Assembly (NCBI GenBank): GCA_002422265.1
Contig: DIUB01000175.1
Location: forward strand, 5,980-21,174
Source: Geobacter sp. UBA6169
GTDB lineage: Bacteria; Desulfobacterota; Desulfuromonadia; Geobacterales; Pseudopelobacteraceae
Direction: 5' to 3'
DNA: 15,195 nt
The first letter of the stretch is position 1, and the number at the start of each line of letters is the position of its first letter. Positions 1 to 6,462 of the stretch are shown in pieces. The notes under the pieces are model-generated. The model did not search any database, was not told the DNA's origin, and saw only the letters and a program-made list of their open reading frames with translations. Position numbers and translations under genes: made by a program.

Positions 1-1277
1 GCCTTGCCTTCGCTGCGCTGGATCGTCTTGGGCTCCACCAGTTTGACGGTACAGGTGACCCCCAGCATATCCTTGATCTCCTTCTCGATCCTGCGGGACA
101 GGGATTGCAGCACCTTGATCTCGTCTGAGAAGATCCGCTCATCCACCTCAACCTGCACCTCAAGGGTATCCAGGTTGTCCTTGCGGTCCACGATCAGCAG
201 ATAGTGAGGCTCAACCCCTTCAATCCGCACCAGGATCGATTCAATCTGTGACGGGAATACGTTGACCCCGCGGATGATCAGCATGTCGTCAGAACGGCCG
301 CTCATCCGGGCGATCCTGCCGTGGGTTCTGCCACAGGAGCAGGGGGCGTAACTGATGCTGGTGATATCGCGGGTGCGGTAACGGATCAGCGGTATGCCCT
401 GCTTGGTAATGGTGGTAATGACCAGCTCACCCTTTTCGCCTTCAGCAACCGGTTCGCCGGTCTCAGGATTGATGATCTCGGGAATGAAGTGGTCTTCCCA
501 GATATGCAGACCATGCTTTTCCTGAATGCACTCAATGGCCACACCGGGCCCCATGATCTCGGACAAGCCGTAGATATCAATGGCATCCAACCCCAGATTG
601 GCTTCAATCTCAGCCCGCATCGCTTCAGACCAGGGCTCGGCGCCAAAGATGCCGACCCGCAGTCTGGATGATTTGATGTCCACCCCTTCGGCAGAGGCCT
701 CCTCAGCCAGATAGAGCGAATAGGACGGGGTGCAGGTCAGCACGGTGGAACCAAAGTCCTGCATGATCATGATCTGACGCTTGGTGTTGCCGCCCGAAAT
801 GGGAATCACTGAAGCTCCCAGCTTTTCTGCGCCGTAATGGGCGCCCAGACCACCGGTAAACAGGCCGTAGCCATAGGCGTTATGGATAATATCCCCTTTG
901 TGGGCACCGGCAGCCACAAAAGAGCGGGCCATCAGCTCAGACCAGGTCTCGATATCTTTCTGGGTATACCCCACCACCGTCGGCTTGCCGGTGGTTCCGG
1001 ATGAGGCGTGGATCCGGACGATCTCTTCCATTGGTGCGGCAAACAGGCCGTAGGGATAGGAATCCCGCATGTTCTGCTTGGTGGTAAACGGCAAACGAGG
1101 CAGGTCAGACAGCGTCCTGATATCTTCCGGCTTGACACCTGCTGCATCGAACGATTGCTTATAAAACGGTACGTTCGCATAGATTCGTGCAACTGCTGCC
1201 TGAAGTCTCTTCAGTTGCAACGCCTCAAGGGCTGCACGCGGCAGGGTCTCAAACTCTTCGTTGAAATAGTTGGCCAT
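1..1277 (-). CDS. paaK: phenylacetate-CoA ligase (PaaK family), 3' end cut by window edge
   Basis: This is an AMP-forming aryl-CoA ligase that activates phenylacetate or a related aryl acetate to its CoA thioester. My reverse-strand translation is open from ATG 1277 to base 1, giving 425 codons. It begins MANYFNEEFETLPR, has the adenylation P-loop SSGTTGKPT at about residues 92-100 and YGLSE at about 236-240, and reads QRSEGKA at the cut end. The family is usually about 430-440 residues, so only about ten C-terminal residues are missing. A GGAG sits 7 nt before the ATG (1285-1288). It lies downstream of iorA and iorB on the same strand. That order fits a pathway in which indolepyruvate oxidoreductase yields aryl-acetyl-CoA and PaaK re-activates the free acid. 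A palindromic repeat separates it from iorB. The family call is firm; the exact aryl substrate is inferred. Confidence 0.93.
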   Translation of the reverse strand, partial: MANYFNEEFETLPRAALEALQLKRLQAAVARIYANVPFYKQSFDAAGVKPEDIRTLSDLPRLPFTTKQNMRDSYPYGLFAAPMEEIVRIHASSGTTGKPTVVGYTQKDIETWSELMARSFVAAGAHKGDIIHNAYGYGLFTGGLGAHYGAEKLGASVIPISGGNTKRQIMIMQDFGSTVLTCTPSYSLYLAEEASAEGVDIKSSRLRVGIFGAEPWSEAMRAEIEANLGLDAIDIYGLSEIMGPGVAIECIQEKHGLHIWEDHFIPEIINPETGEPVAEGEKGELVITTITKQGIPLIRYRTRDITSISYAPCSCGRTHGRIARMSGRSDDMLIIRGVNVFPSQIESILVRIEGVEPHYLLIVDRKDNLDTLEVQVEVDERIFSDEIKVLQSLSRRIEKEIKDMLGVTCTVKLVEPKTIQRSEGK

Positions 1278-1302
1278 ACACAAACTCCGGAAGCAACGGC
1301 GT

Positions 1303-1458
1303 TAATAGCACGCGGATAACACGGATACAGCGGATTAACGCAGATTCAGAAGCTAAACAAAAATTAATTTAAACCCAGTACAGGCTTTTAAAACTATAAA
1401 ACGTTTTTTCTTTTAATCGGCGAACATCCGCTCAATCAGCGTCATCCGCGTGCTATTA
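1303..1458. repeat. 156-bp palindromic element: two 43-nt inverted arms made of 9-10-nt units
   Basis: The left arm (1303-1345, read on minus) and right arm (1416-1458, read on plus) share one architecture: a 10-nt unit, three 9-nt units, then CTATTA. Right-arm units are ATCGGCGAAC, ATCCGCTCA, ATCAGCGTC and ATCCGCGTG. Left-arm units are ATCTGCGTTA, ATCCGCTGT, ATCCGTGTT and ATCCGCGTG. The outermost 15 nt (1303-1317 and 1444-1458) are perfect inverted repeats, and the arms match at 34 of 43 positions by eye. The 70-bp core is AT-rich and holds small palindromes. The element begins 8 bp after the iorB stop and ends 25 bp before the paaK start. No flanking target duplication is evident. It could be a MITE- or REP-like dispersed repeat or an mRNA hairpin. 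No ORF is present in it. Confidence 0.75.
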
Positions 1459-1466
1459 TTGCCTGT

Positions 1467-2045
1467 TTATAATTCGCGTCCGAAAGCAAACGCCTTCAGG
1501 TTGATCTCCAGCGCCTTTTCCGGCACCATTTTTTCCAGAGCCTGCTGCCAGACCGCTTCCTCAATTTGCAGCCGCTTGGAAACCGCCCCCAGCATCACGG
1601 TGTTGGCGGCACGGACATCACCAGCCTTGAGCGCCAGACCCTGGCCATCTACCAATAGAAAATCCGGGAAGTTGGACTTTATTTTTTCAGGTAACGCCTG
1701 AGGGTATGCAGCCTGACCGAGCAGCACTGAAGGCGGGGCAATCTTGTAGTCATTGACCACTACGCTCGCACCTGGTTTGAGCAACGACAGATAGCGATAG
1801 GTCTCCAGCAGCTCAAAACCGAACAGGATATCGCCCTCCCCTTCAGGCACCACCGGTGAAAAGACCTCTTTACCAAAGCGTACATGGGAAACCACGCTGC
1901 CGCCCCGTTGGGACATGCCGTGAATCTCGCTTTTCTTGACATCATACCCCGCCAGCATGAACGCTTCGGACAGGATTTCAGAGGCCAGCAGAATTCCCTG
2001 ACCGCCGACGCCTACCAGAAGAATATTGGTGATTGTGTTCTCCAT
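1467..2045 (-). CDS. iorB: indolepyruvate ferredoxin oxidoreductase, beta subunit
   Basis: This is the small (gamma-type) subunit of indolepyruvate:ferredoxin oxidoreductase, which with IorA oxidatively decarboxylates aryl 2-oxo acids to aryl-acetyl-CoA while reducing ferredoxin in the cytoplasm. The 192-residue protein starts MENTITNILLVG and has the glycine-rich GVGGQG at residues 12-17, then KKSEIHGMSQRGGSV, the classic signature of the pyruvate ferredoxin oxidoreductase gamma domain. Length is normal for IorB. The frame stays open 18 codons further upstream, but ATG 2045 is preferred because it overlaps the iorA stop as TAATG, which indicates translational coupling. The palindromic element follows 8 bp after the stop. 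Confident. Confidence 0.95.
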   Translation of the reverse strand: MENTITNILLVGVGGQGILLASEILSEAFMLAGYDVKKSEIHGMSQRGGSVVSHVRFGKEVFSPVVPEGEGDILFGFELLETYRYLSLLKPGASVVVNDYKIAPPSVLLGQAAYPQALPEKIKSNFPDFLLVDGQGLALKAGDVRAANTVMLGAVSKRLQIEEAVWQQALEKMVPEKALEINLKAFAFGREL

Positions 2046-3820
2046 TATTTTTTTCCCCCGATAGCATTGAACTTGCAGAGCTGCTGGCAGACCGTACAAC
2101 CGTTACAGAGCAATGGGTCAATAAATGCCTTGCCTTTACTGCCTTCAGGATCCGGCTTCCACTCAATGGCCGGGCAGCCGATCCGCAGACAGGCCTTGCA
2201 GCCGGTGCATTTACCCTGATCAACTTCAAGGATGGGACCTTTTTCATATCGGCCTGCTCCCTTGATCAGGACACAGGCACGGTAGGTAATGATCACAGAA
2301 GGTTCAGGACGTGCCATCTCTTCACGCACGGCCTGGCGGGTAGCCTCAAGGTCATACGGATCAACGGTACGGACATGTTTGATCCCCAACGCCTTGCACA
2401 GTTCAGGGATATTGACTTCCGGTGCAGACTCACCATCAAGGGTATAGCCGGAGGACGGGTTTTCCTGACGACCGGTCATGGCGGTAATCCGGTTATCCAG
2501 GATCACCACGGTTGCCGGGGCCTTGTTGTAGGCCATTTCCATCAGGGAGTTGATTCCGGTATGCAGGAAGGTGGAGTCTCCGATCACCGCCACCACCCGT
2601 TGCTGCTCTTCAGGCGGGAGGCAGCGCACCAGACCGGAACCGTTACTGATGGAGGCGCCCATGCAGACACAGGTATCCATGGCATTCAGCGGCGGCATGA
2701 ATCCCAGTGTGTAGCAGCCGATATCACCGGTGACATAGGCGTTGGCTCGATTCAGTTCATAGAACAGACCACGGTGGGGACAGCCAGGACACATGTTGGG
2801 AGGACGGGGTGGCACCGGCTCAATAGTCACTGACGGCACGGTACTTGCTGCAATGATGCCGGCTCGGGCGCAGGCATCACGAATACGGCCCGGCGACAGT
2901 TCGCCGCAGTGGGTTGTCAGTTCCTTGCCGCTGCAGGCAATACCCATGGCTTTGATCTGATCCTCAATGAAAGGGTCAAGCTCTTCAATCACCAGCAGTG
3001 TTGCAACCTTGCTGCTGAACTCACGGATAAGTTCCTGCGGCAGGGGCCAGACCATGCCCAGCTTCAGCACACTGGCCTCAGGCAACGCCTCACGCACATA
3101 CTGATAGGTTACTCCGGCGCAGATCACGCCCAGTTTGTCGGAACGCAACTCCATCCGGTTTATGGCGGCGGTGGTACCGTAGGCAGAGAGTTTGATGGTC
3201 CGCTCCTCCACAATCGGATGCCGTACCCGGGCATTACCGGGCAGCATAACCAGCTTGGGAGCATCCTTGACCAGTCTGGGCGCGGGCAGTCCCTGCACCC
3301 GCTCTCCCAGCTCGACAATCGACTTGCCGTGAGAAATGCGGGTACAGCTGCGCAGCATGACCGGCGTATCAAACTGTTCGGACAGGTCAAAGGCCAGCCG
3401 GGTATATTCCAGACATTCCTGGGAATCAGCAGGCTCCAGCATCGGCACCTTGGCAAAGCGGGCATAGTGACGGCTGTCCTGTTCATCCTGGGAGGAATGC
3501 ATCTCAGGGTCATCAGCCACCACCAGCACCAGACCACCTTTCACGCCGGTGTACGAAGCGGTAAAGAGCGGGTCGGCAGCCACGTTGACACCGACATGCT
3601 TCATACAGGCCAGGGCACGGGCATTACCAAAACAGGCGCCTATAGCCACCTCAAGGGCAACCTTCTCATTGGGTGCCCAGGATGAATCAATCTCTTTGTA
3701 GCGTGCTACGTTCTCAAGGATTTCAGTGGATGGGGTGCCGGGATAGGCACTGGCAACCAGGCAGCCCGCTTCGAATGCACCGCGGGCAATGGCCTCATTT
3801 CCGGACAGGATCTCTTTCAT
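2045..3820 (-). CDS. iorA: indolepyruvate ferredoxin oxidoreductase, alpha subunit
   Basis: This is the large catalytic subunit, carrying thiamine diphosphate and two [4Fe-4S] clusters, of the enzyme that converts indolepyruvate and other aryl pyruvates to aryl-acetyl-CoA. The 591 residues are full length for the family. An N-terminal pyrimidine-binding domain includes PNEKVALEVAIGA. The ThDP/Mg motif runs from GD at 414-415 to N443 (GDSTFLHTG to LDNRITAMTG). CPGCPHRGLFY precedes it. The C-terminal ferredoxin domain has Cys 538, 541, 544, 549 and Cys 572, 575, 578, 582. The last cysteine is followed by Lys rather than the usual Pro. The gene starts a transcription unit behind a strong promoter and is coupled to iorB by TAATG. 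The Shine-Dalgarno is weak (AGAGAG, about 10 nt upstream). Likely role: anaerobic aromatic amino acid catabolism, or the reverse biosynthetic reaction. Confidence 0.96.
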   Translation of the reverse strand: MKEILSGNEAIARGAFEAGCLVASAYPGTPSTEILENVARYKEIDSSWAPNEKVALEVAIGACFGNARALACMKHVGVNVAADPLFTASYTGVKGGLVLVVADDPEMHSSQDEQDSRHYARFAKVPMLEPADSQECLEYTRLAFDLSEQFDTPVMLRSCTRISHGKSIVELGERVQGLPAPRLVKDAPKLVMLPGNARVRHPIVEERTIKLSAYGTTAAINRMELRSDKLGVICAGVTYQYVREALPEASVLKLGMVWPLPQELIREFSSKVATLLVIEELDPFIEDQIKAMGIACSGKELTTHCGELSPGRIRDACARAGIIAASTVPSVTIEPVPPRPPNMCPGCPHRGLFYELNRANAYVTGDIGCYTLGFMPPLNAMDTCVCMGASISNGSGLVRCLPPEEQQRVVAVIGDSTFLHTGINSLMEMAYNKAPATVVILDNRITAMTGRQENPSSGYTLDGESAPEVNIPELCKALGIKHVRTVDPYDLEATRQAVREEMARPEPSVIITYRACVLIKGAGRYEKGPILEVDQGKCTGCKACLRIGCPAIEWKPDPEGSKGKAFIDPLLCNGCTVCQQLCKFNAIGGKK

Positions 3821-3863
3821 GGGCAGGTCGTCTCTCTTGGCAATGGCGTTCTAAAGGGTTCAT

Positions 3864-3893
3864 GTTATACACGCCGAGACGCTGTTATGTCAA
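3864..3893 (-). promoter_or_regulatory. sigma70-type promoter of iorA-iorB(-paaK)
   Basis: On the minus strand the -35 is TTGACA (3888-3893, a full consensus match) and the -10 is TATAAC (3864-3869, five of six), with an 18-nt spacer. Transcription would start near 3857, giving a leader of roughly 35-40 nt before the iorA ATG at 3820. This is the best promoter visible in the window, and it lies in the only divergent intergenic region. Confidence 0.65.
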
Positions 3894-3940
3894 TTTGTTT
3901 GCACGTTTCTTAGCGCGGTGTCCGGATCATTCTTGATCAT

Positions 3941-3969
3941 TTGTGAAGCAGCTGCAGTTATGGTATGAC
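3941..3969 (+). promoter_or_regulatory. weak candidate promoter for the MCE module
   Basis: TTGTGA (3941-3946) and TATGAC (3964-3969) are separated by 17 nt. Each hexamer matches the sigma70 consensus at four of six positions. It would initiate near 3976, upstream of both possible ATG starts (4015 and 4033). This is a pattern match only; the region also contains a GATCATT direct repeat with 10-bp spacing (3925-3941). Confidence 0.25.
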
Positions 3970-4032
3970 AGGTACCTGATCCAGAGAGTCAGGTCGGACA
4001 GATCGGCATTATTAATGACAAGACAGGAAGCA

Positions 4033-4707
4033 ATGACAACACTCCTTGCCTGCAACCAGCTCAAGCTCACTCCGGGGCATTCCCCGTTCAGCCTTGAAAT
4101 CACACAGGGCGAGATCATCCTGGTCCGTGTGGATGATGAGCACCATGCCTGCCTGCTGCTGCAGACACTGCTGGGTGAACAGCTGCCTGCTGCAGGAGGA
4201 GTGTCTTTGCATGGCCATAACCTTGCTGAAGCAGGTCGTGAAGAACTGCTGAAGCTGCGCAGTACGCTTGCCGTAGTCAGCCCGCAGGTGGGACTGATTG
4301 CCAACCTGAAACTATGGGAGAACATCATGCTGCCGCTTCTGTATCATCAGAGCGAAGTGCAGACAGCAGCAGCAGACAAGGCAACGCAGCTGCTTGACCG
4401 GCTCGGCTATCATGGTAATATCTGGGCGCTACCCGGTCATCTTGCGGCGTCAGAACGCATTATAACCAGCTTTATCCGGGCAGCCGTGACCAACCCTGAG
4501 CTGGTTCTCTATGCCGGGTGTCTGGCCGAGTTGACAGCTGTGCAACGCACCATCCTGCTGCAGGAGATCATGACACGCCATAGCCAGCCTGCAGCACCGG
4601 CAGTTTTGTTTATCAGCACAGGCGATGAGCAGCCGGAAGGCCTGCAACTCCATCGTCAGTATGATCTGCGCTGCCGGCAGTCCACCACGACGAGGGAATC
4701 ATCATGA
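4033..4707 (+). CDS. degenerate ABC-transporter ATPase-like protein of an MCE cluster (MlaF-related, ATPase motifs lost)
   Basis: This 224-residue protein keeps the outline of an ABC nucleotide-binding domain of the MlaF/Ttg2A type but not its catalytic motifs. After FSLEITQGEIIL, the position of the Walker A loop (residues 31-39) reads VRVDDEHHA, with no GxxGxGKS/T. The Q-loop region is recognisable (SPQVGLIANLKLWENIMLPLL, Q85). The signature position reads LAASE (137-141) instead of LSGGQ/M. Walker B reads LVLYAG (157-162) instead of LLLYDE. The switch-histidine position is FISTGD. The frame is intact and the stop overlaps the MCE start as ATGA, so it looks maintained rather than decayed. 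ATG 4033 is chosen because AGGA (4026-4029) sits just upstream; ATG 4015 and GTG 3943 are alternatives. It probably cannot bind or hydrolyse ATP normally. The role as a structural or regulatory partner of the MCE protein is inferred. Confidence 0.75.
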   Translation: MTTLLACNQLKLTPGHSPFSLEITQGEIILVRVDDEHHACLLLQTLLGEQLPAAGGVSLHGHNLAEAGREELLKLRSTLAVVSPQVGLIANLKLWENIMLPLLYHQSEVQTAAADKATQLLDRLGYHGNIWALPGHLAASERIITSFIRAAVTNPELVLYAGCLAELTAVQRTILLQEIMTRHSQPAAPAVLFISTGDEQPEGLQLHRQYDLRCRQSTTTRESS

Positions 4708-5657
4708 CACAGCAGGATCCCAGATTCAGAAATCTTGAACGAAAAATCGGGCTGTTCGTGTTGCTGGCGCTGGCCTGTGTGGCTTTGGTGGTCCTGCTGG
4801 TCGGCATTCAGAAAGACCTTTTCAGTGCCAAATATGCGCTGGTGTTTACTGTTGACCGCGGAACCGGGTTTACCAAAGGGATGCCGGTAAAACTCTCCGG
4901 CTTCAGGGTTGGCAAGATCACCGACATGACCCTGAATGAACAGGCCATGGTGGATATCACCATTGAAGTGGCCCGGAAATACAGCAAATGGATCCGCTCT
5001 GACTCTACCGTCAAGCTGGTCAAAGAGGGGTTGGTAGGCGACAGCATCGTCGAAGTGGCGGTCGGCTCACTGGATAAGCCTGAGCTTAAGACTGGAGATT
5101 CCATCACCTACCTCAAAACCAAAGGGTTGGATGACCTGGCTGATGAACTTGCCGACAAGGTCAAGCCGGTACTGATAGAGGTGCGTGACATCATTGCCTA
5201 TATCAATGACCCGGACGGTGACCTGAAAAAGACGATCCGCAACCTTGAAAAGCTGACTCGCAACCTTGAGGCCACCCGCAGCAATGCCGACACCCTGCTG
5301 CTGGCAACCACACAAAATCTGGAGCAGATCAGCAGCCGCACCACCAGCCTGCTGGATACAGCAACACGCAAGATTGACAGTCTGGCGGTTGCCAGCCTGA
5401 ACACCAGCCTGGAAAAGCTGCCACCGCTGCTTGAAAAAACCGATGCCGCCCTGACCCAGGTCACCGCCATCTCCCTGGCAACAAAAAAACTTTCGGAACA
5501 GGCATTTCCACTGATACCGGGAGTGCTGTCCCGCACTGAAGAGCTGCTGTTCAGCACCGATCGCCTGGTAAACAGCCTGAACAACTCCTGGCTTCTGGGG
5601 GGCGGTTCAACACCAACACCTTCCCGCAGCTACAAGGCAGGTGACAGCCATGACTAA
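4704..5657 (+). CDS. MCE (MlaD-like) membrane-anchored lipid-transport protein
   Basis: This is a substrate-binding or tunnel-forming protein of the MCE/MlaD family, which moves phospholipids or other lipids between inner and outer membrane in Gram-negative bacteria. The 317 residues comprise a short cytoplasmic tail, one transmembrane helix (about 16-36), a single MCE domain (about 43-122) and a long helical C-terminal region (about 140-305) rich in Leu, Thr and Ala, probably coiled-coil and periplasmic. The tail after 300 is Gly/Ser/Pro-rich. The start overlaps the previous stop as ATGA with GAGGGA upstream. It overlaps the lipoprotein gene by 8 bp. Canonical systems also encode an MlaE permease; none is here. 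The domain is clear; the transported lipid is unknown. Confidence 0.9.
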   Translation: MTQQDPRFRNLERKIGLFVLLALACVALVVLLVGIQKDLFSAKYALVFTVDRGTGFTKGMPVKLSGFRVGKITDMTLNEQAMVDITIEVARKYSKWIRSDSTVKLVKEGLVGDSIVEVAVGSLDKPELKTGDSITYLKTKGLDDLADELADKVKPVLIEVRDIIAYINDPDGDLKKTIRNLEKLTRNLEATRSNADTLLLATTQNLEQISSRTTSLLDTATRKIDSLAVASLNTSLEKLPPLLEKTDAALTQVTAISLATKKLSEQAFPLIPGVLSRTEELLFSTDRLVNSLNNSWLLGGGSTPTPSRSYKAGDSHD

Positions 5658-6462
5658 ATCTTCTGTTCGGACCTTGCTCTGTGCAGCACTGCTCCTTGCT
5701 GTCGGATGCAGCACCATCAGGACGACACCGCAGGATGAACAACTGCGCAGGATGGTTGATCTGAATGAACGGGCCCTGGCCAGTGCTGAAAAAGGGCAAC
5801 GCAGTGATGCGACCAAATTGCTGCAGGATTCCTGGCGTCTGGCAACAGCCCTGGATGATCAGCCGATGCAGATAATGACCCTGCTGAACCAGAGCCGTCT
5901 TGCCCGTAGAAACCATGACCTGGCTGAGTCCCGTACCTATCTGGACAAGGCGTTGCATATCAGCGGGCAGCAGGGGCCGCTTTTTGCCGATCTGGCTCAG
6001 GAACAGGCGTTGTGGGCACTGGCTGCGGGAGATCTGACCGAGGCGCAGCGCTGGGCAACAGCTGCACACCGTGCCGAAGAAGGCTCACAGCTGGGCAGGC
6101 GACTCAACCTGCTGGCCAGGGTTGCCCTGCTCCGTGGCCAACGCAGTGAGGCCAAAACACTGGCTGAACAGGCGCTTGCAAACAACAAGACGGTCGGTCA
6201 GGAACTTGAACGAGCCAATTCGCTCAGGACGCTGGGGATTATTGCAACACAGGAAGGGGATTGGATTGCGGCAGAAGAGCAGTTGCAGGCTGCCCTGACA
6301 CTGGACCGGCAGCAGGCAGCACCGCACAGGATTATCTCGGACCTTGAGGCCTTGGCAGAACTTGCCGGCAGGCAACAGCAAACAGAACGTCAGCAGGAAT
6401 ATCTTCAGCGGGCCAGAATGGCGCGGGAACAGCTTGCAAGTTCAGCTAAAAAATCAGAGTAG
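5650..6462 (+). CDS. TPR-repeat lipoprotein of the MCE module
   Basis: This is a predicted outer-membrane lipoprotein of 270 residues. The N-terminus (MTKSSVRTLLCAALLLAVGC) is a lipoprotein signal with lipidated Cys20; Ser at +2 argues for outer-membrane sorting. The lipobox is slightly unusual, with Ala at -3. The rest is helical with several tetratricopeptide-like helix pairs between about residues 65 and 260, for example the segments around ARRNHDLAESRTYLDKAL and ATQEGDWIAAEEQLQAAL. ATG 5650 is preferred over GTG 5641 because AGGTGA lies 5 nt upstream. It overlaps the MCE gene by 8 bp, so the two are surely co-translated. It may play the outer-membrane partner role that auxiliary lipoproteins play in other MCE systems (inference). 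Its 3' end overlaps the convergent EAL-HDOD gene by 9 bp. Confidence 0.85.
   Translation: MTKSSVRTLLCAALLLAVGCSTIRTTPQDEQLRRMVDLNERALASAEKGQRSDATKLLQDSWRLATALDDQPMQIMTLLNQSRLARRNHDLAESRTYLDKALHISGQQGPLFADLAQEQALWALAAGDLTEAQRWATAAHRAEEGSQLGRRLNLLARVALLRGQRSEAKTLAEQALANNKTVGQELERANSLRTLGIIATQEGDWIAAEEQLQAALTLDRQQAAPHRIISDLEALAELAGRQQQTERQQEYLQRARMAREQLASSAKKSE

Noticed and set aside
1346..1415. AT-rich core between the inverted arms considered as a terminator after iorB or a paaK promoter
   Set aside because: There is no GC-rich stem followed by a T-tract, and no paired -35/-10 of useful quality. Only small AT palindromes are present.
1303..1458. CRISPR-like or transposon interpretation of the repeat units
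   Set aside because: Units are 9-10 nt and contiguous without spacers, so not CRISPR. There is no transposase gene and no clear target duplication, so mobility is not claimed.
2033..2833. Long plus-strand open frame opposite iorA (266 codons)
   Set aside because: It lies wholly antisense to the well-conserved iorA and its translation resembles no family I know. Such antisense frames are expected in GC-rich coding DNA.
2909..3685. Plus-strand open frame of 258 codons opposite iorA
   Set aside because: Same reason: antisense to conserved iorA, with no recognisable domain or ribosome binding site.
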